A stretch of DNA of 30,804 nt from a virus. The DNA is taken from IMG/VR virus record IMGVR_UViG_3300046007_004891, positions 1 through 30,804 of that record; one strand, given 5' to 3'. The position numbers were made by a program, and so were the translations under genes. Under the pieces are notes generated by a model. The model saw only the letters and a program-made list of their open reading frames with translations, had not been told where the DNA came from and ran no database searches. Shown in pieces: positions 15,629 to 24,500 of the stretch (within the stretch, counting starts at the first letter, position 1; each line of letters begins with the position of its first letter).

Positions 15629-16114
15629 TTATATATCAAAGGACACATATTTTTTAGTGTCTGGGTTGTATTTGTAGAATTTAAAATTTTTAATATCTCT
15701 AAATTCAGGTTTTAATATTCCTATATTAGCACTTTTTTTAAATGAAATTCTATTAGTTCTGTTTCCATTAGGTATTAATGGGTAATCTACGGTTTTCCAA
15801 TTATTAGATTCAAAATCATCACCAGGAAAAGATTTAGTTGCTTTAAATGTTATAAGATAGGGTGTACCTTCGGTTCCAATATACAATTTTCCTCTATAAA
15901 AATTAGGAGAATTTTGATTTTGCTTATTAGCAGACAACCCAGAATTGATTTCATATGAAAAGTCACTAGCATCTTCATTAATACCCCAAAATGCTTTAGC
16001 TTTTCTAATTGCTTCAATAGTTTCAGGTCGATTAGTTACATGAGTCCAAGTGTTAGAATCATCACGGTAAACTTCTCCTGCTATTTCGTTTAATAAATCT
16101 ACTAGTTTAATCAT
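15629..16114 (-). CDS. 161-residue protein of unknown function with N-terminal tag
   Basis: Begins MIKLVDLLNEIAGEVYRDD, the family B peptide also found on the HAD enzyme. The remaining ~148 residues are not recognised. They contain THVTNRPETIEAIRKAKAFW and later beta-strand-like stretches (FYRGKLYIGTEGTPYLITFK; IPNGNRTNRISFKKS). The layout (HVT, then a Gly/Tyr strand, then an R-I-S-F strand) is faintly like small ADP-ribosyltransferase- or toxin-type folds, but no catalytic set is clear and I do not assign one. The tag suggests that it is carried in the virion and delivered with DNA. It is the first gene after the tail module. Confidence 0.75.
   Translation of the reverse strand: MIKLVDLLNEIAGEVYRDDSNTWTHVTNRPETIEAIRKAKAFWGINEDASDFSYEINSGLSANKQNQNSPNFYRGKLYIGTEGTPYLITFKATKSFPGDDFESNNWKTVDYPLIPNGNRTNRISFKKSANIGILKPEFRDIKNFKFYKYNPDTKKYVSFDI
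16082..16114 (-). repeat. Family B N-terminal peptide on the 161-residue protein
   Basis: Encodes MIKLVDLLNEI, differing by one residue from the start of the HAD enzyme 5.6 kb away, although the two proteins are otherwise unrelated. Confidence 0.8.
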
Positions 16115-16115
16115 C

Positions 16116-16463
16116 TTATTTATCGTATCTAATTACAAACGTCATGTCTGTGTTTTGTGATAGTGGTAATGGTTGCCCTAATTTAGCTACTGCTAATAAG
16201 GTATTTTCTTCATTATATAAACCTATAGTTGTAACATAAGGTTCAAAATATGATGCTGTTGCAAAATCTTTTACTTCTGGTAGTGGTGTATTTAATGATT
16301 GAGACATAAAATTACTACCTGATTGTAAATTATTCTTTAATAATGTTGGATTGTACGAAAGATTAAATTCATTCTCCTTAACATGACAAATCACATTTTG
16401 TTGATAAATAGTTACTTCGTTTTGGAAGGATATATTAAAACTTGGTGGCGGTGAAAATGACAT
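16116..16463 (-). CDS. 115-residue virion protein sharing its C-terminus with the 340-residue structural protein
   Basis: The last ~45 residues, YVTTIGLYNEENTLLAVAKL followed by GQPL, match FITTVGLYNDTNELLAVAKL followed by SRPL at the end of the 340-residue protein. Both end in a beta strand (TFVIRYDK; LIKVKLDY). The N-terminal half (PPPSFNISFQNEVTIYQQNV) is different. The shared module may be a docking or oligomerisation domain of tail or fibre proteins. It follows the 252-residue fibre gene by 11 nt, so it belongs to the tail module. Confidence 0.75.
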   Translation of the reverse strand: MSFSPPPSFNISFQNEVTIYQQNVICHVKENEFNLSYNPTLLKNNLQSGSNFMSQSLNTPLPEVKDFATASYFEPYVTTIGLYNEENTLLAVAKLGQPLPLSQNTDMTFVIRYDK

Positions 16464-16474
16464 ATATTATAAGA

Positions 16475-17233
16475 TTAAATTCCTAAACATCCAAGATATG
16501 TAATATTTGTTATATATCCATTATCATCGATTTGACAAGCAGAAGGTAGACTTAAAAACCATGCTCCCATTGCATACCATTGATCCCCCCCAACAAGTGG
16601 ATTATAATTTCCAAAACCATCTAATCGATAAATTCTAGCCCCTACAACAATACCAGGAGGATTTACAGTATAAATCCAACCTCCATTAAACCCAAGTGTA
16701 TTAAATGTTACACAAGCTTGATAAGCCGCTGAGTCTCCTAATGTTGTTCCAAATGATGAATAATTAGGAGGAGCACTAGCAGATGGTGTTCTTGTTATAG
16801 AAGGTGTTGGTGTTGGTGAATTTGATATGTTTGATGTTCTAGATGGTGTAATCGTTACTGTTGGTGTTCTTGTTATTGATGGTGGTGGTGTAAAACTAGG
16901 AGTAACAGATGGTGTTAATGTTATTGATGGTGTTATTGATGGTGATACCGTTATTGATGGTGTTCTAGTTGGTGTAATTGATATTGATGGTGTAATAGAA
17001 GGTGATACTGAAGGGAATGGAATATTATTATCAGTAAAACAACCATAAGATACATCAAAAACATCTACAGATGATGATGGTATTCCATCGGGAAAGGTTA
17101 CTGTAAAACCATTAACTAATTCGTATTTTGGTATATTGGAAGCATATAGATTTAATCCACTGCTTCCTGATAAGTAAATATCAAAGGGACCATTAGAATT
17201 TCCTTGAGTGTAATATATTATATATGTTGGCAT
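16475..17233 (-). CDS. Short fibre-like protein with Ser/Thr/Pro spring linker
   Basis: Three parts: an N-terminal ~70-residue beta domain (MPTYIIYYTQGNSNGPFDIY; Gly/Ser turns), a low-complexity linker at about 72-155 built on SITPS/TRTPS units, and a C-terminal ~85-residue domain with a QACVTFN start and ITYLGCLGI end. The two terminal cysteines frame this domain much as in the other fibre proteins here. Likely an extended virion adhesin or decoration in which the C-terminal domain binds the host or an environmental surface. It is the smallest of three such proteins in the window. No signal peptide, as expected of a virion part. Confidence 0.75.
   Translation of the reverse strand: MPTYIIYYTQGNSNGPFDIYLSGSSGLNLYASNIPKYELVNGFTVTFPDGIPSSSVDVFDVSYGCFTDNNIPFPSVSPSITPSISITPTRTPSITVSPSITPSITLTPSVTPSFTPPPSITRTPTVTITPSRTSNISNSPTPTPSITRTPSASAPPNYSSFGTTLGDSAAYQACVTFNTLGFNGGWIYTVNPPGIVVGARIYRLDGFGNYNPLVGGDQWYAMGAWFLSLPSACQIDDNGYITNITYLGCLGI
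16770..17020 (-). repeat. Low-complexity SITPS-type linker of the 252-residue fibre protein
   Basis: Imperfect 12- to 18-bp units on the plus strand of the form ggtgttattgatggtg encode Pro/Ser/Thr/Ile repeats. Confidence 0.8.
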
Positions 17234-17243
17234 ATTTTAATTA

Positions 17244-17275
17244 TAAATATTATTTATTAAGTACATGTTTGACAA
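17244..17275 (-). promoter_or_regulatory. Promoter-like element before the 252-residue fibre gene
   Basis: Minus strand: TTG (17275-17273), 21 nt, AATATTTA (17251-17244, continuing TA), 10 nt to the ATG at 17233. If the box is a -7 element, the transcript would have a very short leader. Confidence 0.4.
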
Positions 17276-19767
17276 GTTCCAAAAGCACTACCATTCCAGA
17301 ATCTAACATCAGCACCCGAACCACCACCAAGAGTAGCTATCCAAATAGAGCTAGCAACCCCCAAACAACTGACTCCATTACTATTTAGTAAAGTCATTCC
17401 TCCACTACATAAAAAATCTCCATCTAATAAACCAAAATCAGCAAAGTCTGCAAATTCTGAGCAAGCCCCAGTTTTAGTTACACCAAAGTTAAATGTAATA
17501 ATTTCACATGCTGGCCCTGATGGAGATGGTGTTATACTAGGGGTTGGTGTGACAGTTTTTGTTGGTGTTGGTGTTGGTGATGGTGATGGTGATAAACATA
17601 CAGTACAACTTGTTGTAAATGCTGACCCGTCCCAATATCGAACATCAAACCCATCTGAATACCACCCATCTTGAGGAGGAGTTAAGAAACAAATAACTCC
17701 ATCACTATCTCTTAATGAAGTAGCAGTACATAAATCAATACCACCAACAAAACAAACAAGTGCTGCTCCCCCAGTTCCAGAACAAGCTTGGTTACTGGTT
17801 TCTCCTATATTTAGTGAGGTTGGAGAGGATATAGTAGTTGTAGAAGGAGAAGGCGTTACACTAGGAGTAGCACTAATTGAAATTGTAGGCGTTACACTTG
17901 GAGTAGCACTGATTGTTATTGACGGTGTTATACTAGGAGTAGCACTAATTGAAATTGTTGGCGTTACTGTCGGTGTTATACTAATTGATATAGACGGAGT
18001 TATACTAATTGTAGGCGTTACACTAGGTGTTCTACTAATCGAAATAGTAGGTGTTATTGAAATTGATGGTGTTTGAGTCTTAGTTGGTGTTGGAGTTGGA
18101 CTTGAGGAAACACACCAATTACCACAAAGCGTAGCGGTTTCAATTGAAATATTTCCACCTAAAGTATTTGCCCTTACACAATTAGATGTATAAGTTCCAG
18201 CAGCATAGAAATCACAAATATTATCTCCACTAATACAATCTGTATAACAAACATACCCATCTGAAAGTGCTTCAAATTCATATTCATAACAATTACAATC
18301 AACCGGTGGCGAAGAAGACGGAGTTACACTAGGTGTTCTACTAATTGATATTGTAGGCGTTACACTTGGTGTTTTAGATGGTGTTACACTAGGAGACACT
18401 GTTATAGATGGCGTTACACTTGGAGTAGCTGATTTTGTAGGTGTTGGTGATGGTGAAGGACATAAATTAACACTTGTACAAGCAGCACAATCAGCATATA
18501 ATGTTCCTCCATCCCAAATAATAGTTGCTGGCCCTGGTGTTGGATCATCTCCTACACTATAACATTGACCAGTAGTGGTAACATACCACCCACCACCATA
18601 GGCTGCCGGTATAGATATTACTTGATACGATCCATCACAACATCCTTTAGCATCTCTAAATTCAAATGGTGTTGAAGGAGATGGTGTTGGTGTTACTGTT
18701 GGCGTTGCTGTTATTGATGGTGTAACTGTTGGTGTTATTGTTCTACTAGGTGTTAAGCTAGGAGTAACGGTAATTGATGGAGTTACTGTTATTGATGGTG
18801 TAACTGTTGGGCTAGGAGATAAACTAGGTGGATATGGGGGAGGAATTATAATTTTAATTTCAAATTCACAATCAGGATCAGTTACATTAACAGTAATACT
18901 AGCTGTGCTACTCATTAAGGGAGCACAATAAGAGCCTGTAGTAAAAAATGTATAAAATGTCTGATATGTTCCTATGCCTAGACCAGAGAAAGATAAAGAC
19001 ACGGAATTATTTGAACCCGTACTAAAGAAACTAGCATTACCTCCAAATATTTGAATTGAATTATTTACTAGTGTATTTCCTCGTAAATCATCATTTATTA
19101 ATGGATAAAAAGAAAATGTAGCAGGATTTAGATAATCATTTCTTACTATAGTGTAAACATCATCATAAGCAACTGCCGGTAAAACAAATACATTCTGATA
19201 AGTTTGACTTGTAATAACAATAGTACCTTCAGGATAAAATATATTACCTACAAAAATAGGAGTAGGACCACTAAAATTATCATAAATATTTCCTTTACCA
19301 TCATCATAAAAACTATATTGAGACGATGACATTTGAAATGAATATGGTAAAACCTTATTACCATAAGCATCCGGAGATATCTGAATTACCCTAATAGTTT
19401 CATTTGCTCCTGTAGGAAAATATGAAATAAAAGCAGGATCGTTATTAAAATTAAAAAACGAAGCCGATGGATGTTGACTGCTAGCAGATAAATAATGAAT
19501 AGAAGAAGCCAAGGAAGCCGTATTTAGACTTCCTGAGTATTGATGATAAAATAACTGATTAATTTGTCTATAGGTTAACCTATCGTAATGTGTATTAGTC
19601 GAAGGCTCATTACCCGGATTAAAAGAATTAGTATAGTTAGTCCCATTATACACTGAAATATAAGGATCAGTAGATGGAATAGGACAGTAGTTAAAATTCC
19701 AAGTTTTATTGGCTATAACGGGTACTGTTATAACATCTGATGATTTTAACTGTTTGAATGATCCCAT
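17257..19767 (-). CDS. Large modular fibre/adhesin with four Ser/Thr/Pro linkers and Cys-containing domains
   Basis: Residues 1 to ~305 are a beta-rich domain, with PAVAYDDVYTIVRNDYLNPA and DDLRGNTLVNNSIQIFGGNA suggesting an Ig/cadherin-like segment. Then four SITPS-type linkers alternate with ~65-80-residue Cys-containing modules. The third and last modules are paralogous: one has LCTATSLRDSDGVIC and VRYWDGSAF..SCTVC, the other LCSGGMTLLNSNGVSC and VRFWNGSAFGTCQTC. Beads on a flexible string is typical of virion adhesins. Receptor or surface binding is a reasonable inference. It sits among tail proteins, between the 340- and 252-residue genes. Confidence 0.8.
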   Translation of the reverse strand: MGSFKQLKSSDVITVPVIANKTWNFNYCPIPSTDPYISVYNGTNYTNSFNPGNEPSTNTHYDRLTYRQINQLFYHQYSGSLNTASLASSIHYLSASSQHPSASFFNFNNDPAFISYFPTGANETIRVIQISPDAYGNKVLPYSFQMSSSQYSFYDDGKGNIYDNFSGPTPIFVGNIFYPEGTIVITSQTYQNVFVLPAVAYDDVYTIVRNDYLNPATFSFYPLINDDLRGNTLVNNSIQIFGGNASFFSTGSNNSVSLSFSGLGIGTYQTFYTFFTTGSYCAPLMSSTASITVNVTDPDCEFEIKIIIPPPYPPSLSPSPTVTPSITVTPSITVTPSLTPSRTITPTVTPSITATPTVTPTPSPSTPFEFRDAKGCCDGSYQVISIPAAYGGGWYVTTTGQCYSVGDDPTPGPATIIWDGGTLYADCAACTSVNLCPSPSPTPTKSATPSVTPSITVSPSVTPSKTPSVTPTISISRTPSVTPSSSPPVDCNCYEYEFEALSDGYVCYTDCISGDNICDFYAAGTYTSNCVRANTLGGNISIETATLCGNWCVSSSPTPTPTKTQTPSISITPTISISRTPSVTPTISITPSISISITPTVTPTISISATPSITPSITISATPSVTPTISISATPSVTPSPSTTTISSPTSLNIGETSNQACSGTGGAALVCFVGGIDLCTATSLRDSDGVICFLTPPQDGWYSDGFDVRYWDGSAFTTSCTVCLSPSPSPTPTPTKTVTPTPSITPSPSGPACEIITFNFGVTKTGACSEFADFADFGLLDGDFLCSGGMTLLNSNGVSCLGVASSIWIATLGGGSGADVRFWNGSAFGTCQTCT
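17515..18840 (-). repeat. Four low-complexity linkers in the 836-residue fibre gene
   Basis: Approximate blocks are 18840-18665, 18462-18300, 18108-17830 and 17595-17515, separated by Cys-containing modules. All are built of ~18- and 36-bp units encoding ITPS/ISIT/ATPSV. Bases 17871-17930 match 26182-26241 in another fibre gene with one difference in 60. Confidence 0.85.
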
Positions 19768-19788
19768 GTAGTAACATTATTATTTAGA

Positions 19789-20811
19789 TTAATAGTCTAA
19801 TTTTACTTTTATAAGGGCTTCTTTAGTAAAGTCTTTTACTAACGGTCTACTTAATTTAGCTACGGCTAACAATTCATTAGTATCATTATATAATCCAACA
19901 GTTGTTATAAACGTTTGTGGATTATTAATTAATGTAGTATAAATTAAATTACCATTAGCATCTATAATAGAAGGATTAGTGGTATAGTTAAAATCTTGAT
20001 TTTTTACTCTTGTAAAGAAATAATGAGCAGATACATTTTCAGCTGATTGAAGAGCAAAATTAGCACTAGCGGACATTATTTGATAAAATCCTTGTTGAAT
20101 GCTATTATTAGTCCCCGGAGAGGATACGGTTGGAGTAAAAGCTAAACCACCATCTGGTATTGATTTGCTTAATGCTGTTGGATTAAGAATAATAATATCA
20201 CTGTCCGGATACATATAACCATAAATAGAGGCTGAATTAGCCGCCGTAGCCGCAGCCCCGGCACTACCTGAAATTAAAGTATAATATAAAGTACCAGCAG
20301 TTGTGTAGTTAGTTGTAGATGTTATTTGACTATTATCTGTTAAAACAATTGTTGCGGCACCATTTTTTAGATTTAATGTCATAGAACCCGGTTGAAGGTG
20401 TTCTTTATATCTATTTCTAGCAACATTTATAATATAAATATCATTTGGATTATCATTTCCAAAATCAAAACTTCCACTTTCTGTTCCTAACAATAATGTT
20501 CTATATTGTCCGTAAACAACTCTAGAAGTAGTTAAAGATGAACCATCCGGCATTATAGTAGTTGCAGCGGGGTTTATATAGGATGAACCACTACCATATT
20601 TGTTTCCATATTGAATGGCCATTTGAACCGATTCTGTAGTAGCATTTAGGGCTCCGGGATATGCACTATATACATTTATATAAAATGAGCTAGTAATTAC
20701 ACTAGAAGTATAAAAAGTAGTTAATGTGTTAAGGTCACCACTCCACATTGGTCTTACTACGGTTTCTGTACTTACTACTGAGTCTTCTGGGTTATATCTT
20801 ACGAATGACAT
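19789..20811 (-). CDS. 340-residue phage structural protein
   Basis: Starts MSFVRYNPEDSVVSTETVVR. Rich in Ser, Thr, Tyr and Asn with few charges, typical of virion beta proteins. An Ala/Ser-rich stretch (ISGSAGAAATAANSASIYGY) lies near residue 180. The C-terminus (TTVGLYNDTNELLAVAKL) is shared with the 115-residue protein. I do not recognise a named family. It lies between a 220-residue structural gene and the large fibre gene, so a fibre-base, tail or neck decoration is likely. No enzymatic motif is visible. Confidence 0.75.
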   Translation of the reverse strand: MSFVRYNPEDSVVSTETVVRPMWSGDLNTLTTFYTSSVITSSFYINVYSAYPGALNATTESVQMAIQYGNKYGSGSSYINPAATTIMPDGSSLTTSRVVYGQYRTLLLGTESGSFDFGNDNPNDIYIINVARNRYKEHLQPGSMTLNLKNGAATIVLTDNSQITSTTNYTTAGTLYYTLISGSAGAAATAANSASIYGYMYPDSDIIILNPTALSKSIPDGGLAFTPTVSSPGTNNSIQQGFYQIMSASANFALQSAENVSAHYFFTRVKNQDFNYTTNPSIIDANGNLIYTTLINNPQTFITTVGLYNDTNELLAVAKLSRPLVKDFTKEALIKVKLDY

Positions 20812-20817
20812 ATATTA

Positions 20818-21480
20818 TTATGAATTTGATTTTGTGATTGTTACTGGAATTGTAATTCTGGCTCCTGAATCTCTACCTAGTACTGTTAAAGTAGTTGTAA
20901 TTTGATTTAAACCAGAACCAAATAATGTATTAATTGTAGTACCAGTTAATGTAAACGAAGTACCTATAATAGTTTGGCTTAATTGTGAACCTACTGTTGA
21001 CGTAACACCTGTTGGTGTAGTTGTTGAGCCTGGGACGCCTGTTGCCGAGAATGTAGATAAGAATCTAACATCAGCAATTGTAATAGCGTACCCATTAGCT
21101 TCAAATGTACTAGTAGCACCTAAGTAATTTAATGTTTGAGGAGTAATGGTTAATGTAGCTCCTTGTTTTAATGAGATACTATTGTATCCAACATTAATTA
21201 CAGGTAATTTAGCTGTACCTCTAGGTAAAGTTACTAATTTATAAATCATAATTTGCGTATCATCTGGGAATGCTTCCATTACAGGCATAGCTTCAATTGC
21301 TTGTCCGTAAAACGCAGATCCTGATGGTTGCGATGGATTATATAATGTATAATCCACTTCGTCGTCTGCCAAAGAGAATTGTGTAATTCTAAAAGAACCA
21401 TCGTTTCTAGCTAGCAATTCTCTACCTTTAGCTGTTAAAACTGCATCAATTGTTACAGTATTGTTATTTAATATAGCCAT
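20818..21480 (-). CDS. 220-residue phage structural protein
   Basis: Begins MAILNNNTVTIDAVLTAKGR, continuing ELLARNDGSFRITQFSLADD. The DAxLTxKGRELLA...F.I..FALADDEV pattern is one I recall at the start of many structural proteins of marine phages. The middle (~100-150) is beta-rich with TLTITPQTLNYLG, perhaps an Ig-like domain. The C-terminus is short strands. It forms a pair with the 340-residue gene (6-nt gap). A full promoter-like element precedes it. The exact place in the virion is unknown. Confidence 0.75.
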   Translation of the reverse strand: MAILNNNTVTIDAVLTAKGRELLARNDGSFRITQFSLADDEVDYTLYNPSQPSGSAFYGQAIEAMPVMEAFPDDTQIMIYKLVTLPRGTAKLPVINVGYNSISLKQGATLTITPQTLNYLGATSTFEANGYAITIADVRFLSTFSATGVPGSTTTPTGVTSTVGSQLSQTIIGTSFTLTGTTINTLFGSGLNQITTTLTVLGRDSGARITIPVTITKSNS

Positions 21481-21502
21481 TTATTAATTAATTATTTGTT
21501 TA

Positions 21503-21533
21503 TAAATATTTGTGTTTTATGTCTTTTATACAA
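21503..21533 (-). promoter_or_regulatory. Promoter-like element before the 220-residue structural gene
   Basis: Minus strand: TTG (21533-21531), exactly 20 nt, AATATTTA (21510-21503, continuing TA), 22 nt to the ATG at 21480. The TTG overlaps the last codons of the 1357-residue gene. Confidence 0.5.
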
Positions 21534-24500
21534 TTACATTACTTCCAGCATCTAATAACTGTAATTTAACGTTTTTAGTAATGTTATCTATGTTATTCAT
21601 TACATCTAAGGATATATTTTCGGGAATTATAAATCCATAAGATGTTTTTCCTGGTGGTTTTATTAGATTAATAAAAATACTAGTTTCATCAGGGACTCGT
21701 TTTAAAAATACTATTTTATAAAATGTATTACATGTTTTGTCTCTAAAATACCCATTTATATCTTCCTTTATTAATATATTAAGATTACCATTACCATCAA
21801 TAGCTACTTGATCTATATTATATTCAAATAGAAAACCATTAGCTCCTTCAATTTGAATTAATATTTTATCATAAGATTCTAATTGAAAAGGATAAGCAAT
21901 ATAACCATATTCTTGATATAAGGTAGCATATGATGCTGAGTAGTTTGTAGCTAATGGATTGAAAAAATAATCTGGGGAATAAAAATTAGATAAATTCTGT
22001 CCTAAAACAAATGAATTATTGGGTTGATCTGTACAAATAGAAGCTGTTGCTACTTGAGCATTATTAGTAGGAGTAACTTTTAATACTCCGGGAGAATAAC
22101 TAGTCCCAGAAAATACCCAAAAAGGAGTATATGCTGTACTTTCAATAAATGAACTTAACGATGCTGATTCTATTTTATTAGCCCCTGAGGATGTAGTTTG
22201 GCATAAAAATCTAAAAGATACAATATCTCCAACCCCAAATGTAGCAGATTGATTAGTATCAAGTAGCCAGTTATTTGTAAATCTTAATGTTGATGTTGGG
22301 TTTCCAGAACATAGAGATAAGTCTTTATATTTTTTACATGTTCTCCAATTATCATTTTGAAGAGGATTAAGATCATCAGCTATCCAAAAAGTACCCCAAA
22401 GTACAGCTTGGTAATCTCTATCAAAATATGCATTATATTTTCTATATATAGTATCTGAAGGGTTTACTAGAAATGTACTATCAGGAGATTGTCCACAAGT
22501 TGCAGATATTCCACCATATTCATTTATAACATACTGGTTAAATATAGTAACAAACTCCCCAGTATCTACAATGTAAGAATTTTGAGAGGATGCCAGCCAG
22601 TTTTGATTGCCTAATAATCCATTCCATACTCCCGGCTCTATTTTAACTGATAATTCAGTAGAAATTTGTTTAGAAAATGTTTGATTTATTGAACTACTCA
22701 ACCAGATTTCCATACTACCTGTAAAAATAGCCCCAACATCTCCAGTTACAGTTACTTCAAAATCATGTGAAAAATCATAAACTCCAGTACTTGGAACTAT
22801 ATAATATGAAGAAGTAACTCTTAATCCATTATCATCAACAACACCAGGCCCAGAACCTGTAAAGAATGAATCACCAAAATAACTTGTAGGGAAATTAACT
22901 TGAGAAAATAGTGAAATTGGTTGGGCTCCTGGTGAACCTGTTATATTAAACATATTCCATACTTCATATGACCCCCCATTACTAGCAGAAGTATAATTTG
23001 CAGCAGGAATAAAGTTACCTCCTGAGGGATGATTATTAAAGAAATTAGTACCTAATACTCCTAATTGGCCTGTTGGATTATAAAAAGGTATAAATTGAGA
23101 TGCAGTTGGTGCAGAAGCACCAAAAAAATATAGTACTGGGTAGTAAGCATACCCGCTTTCATGGATTACTCTATTACCATTAGTAGCATATTGATTTGAA
23201 TATTGTTGTGTATTAAATAAAGATACATTTAATGTTTCCCCAGTTTCAAATGTATTTTGAACCTCACACCAGTTTCTATTACGTTGATTCAATTCAGTAA
23301 GTTTTCCGTCTTCATCAACTAAATATTTTAAAGTAACATTACTTTTATAAGGCAATACACTATCTACAACCTCAGTAAATAAACCAAGTTTTTTAGTATT
23401 ATAATTTATTACTGGGGTAAGACCATATGATCGGTCTCCCTCAGTCCATGTATTATAAATAGTGCTATAAAGTTGTACACCATTATATCTTGAATTAACA
23501 TATGATGTATCACTTAAATATGAATCTTGAAGTTGAACAGCTCCTGTTATTGAATAAGAAGTAAATGCTCTTCCTAAAGAATCTGTAGATAATATAGGAA
23601 TTAATTTTTTTCTATATTTAGAAGTTAAACTTACAAATTCATTATTTTGTAAGGCATTAAAATCTGAATTAATAAAGAAATTTTCGTATGCTGGTGCTGT
23701 AGTGTCTAAAATAAAATCTGTATTACCATTAACAAATCCTGGTGGGATATATCCAACTGTATTGTTTACTAAATATGGGTTTCTGTTTAATTCTTCAAAT
23801 TGAGCATAAGTGTCAATAAATGATCCTGTAATATTACCATTGTAGTAAGGTTCTTTATCTCCTGCTAAATAAAAATAGTAAGGATCATAAACGGGTATTA
23901 AAGCAGCCCCTGTAACTTCACCTTCCAAATCAGGATAAGCAGTAAATATAGGCTTAGCTTCCGGTACCTTAGGACGTTCTAACACAGGTGACTTAATAGA
24001 TACCCCAGTCCAAGTATTACCTCTAGCCGGAGTAAAATCTTTGACCATTTTAAATAATGAATTATCAAAGAATTGAATTAATCTAATAAACCCAGCATAA
24101 TCAAATCCTTCATTTGGGTGTGTAAAGGTTTGCCCAAACCAATAATCTCGTTGAAATGATAGTGAAGGATAAGTATCTAAATAAAGCGCTTCTGGGTAGG
24201 CAATATAATCATCAATGACCCAATTAGGGTTTACTGCTGTGATAGAAGCAGATACTTCGCTATCAATTTGGGTTTGAGGAGAAAAAGATACATCAATAAA
24301 ATGTAAATCTTGACTTTTAACTGCTCTAGATGATGTTGTAGTAGTTTCAAATCGTTTTATAGGAGATAATATACTTCCTGTAAGATTATTTGATCCTAAT
24401 GATATTTTGTTTAGTGAATATCCTTTTAAATCTTGATAATCATTTGTTCCACCATATTCTTTAATAGGAAGAATTGAACCTGTAATACCAAATAATGTAA

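Noticed and set aside
16475-19767. Diversity-generating retroelement target at the fibre C-termini
   Set aside because: No reverse transcriptase gene and no template repeat adjacent to the variable-looking ends were seen in the window.
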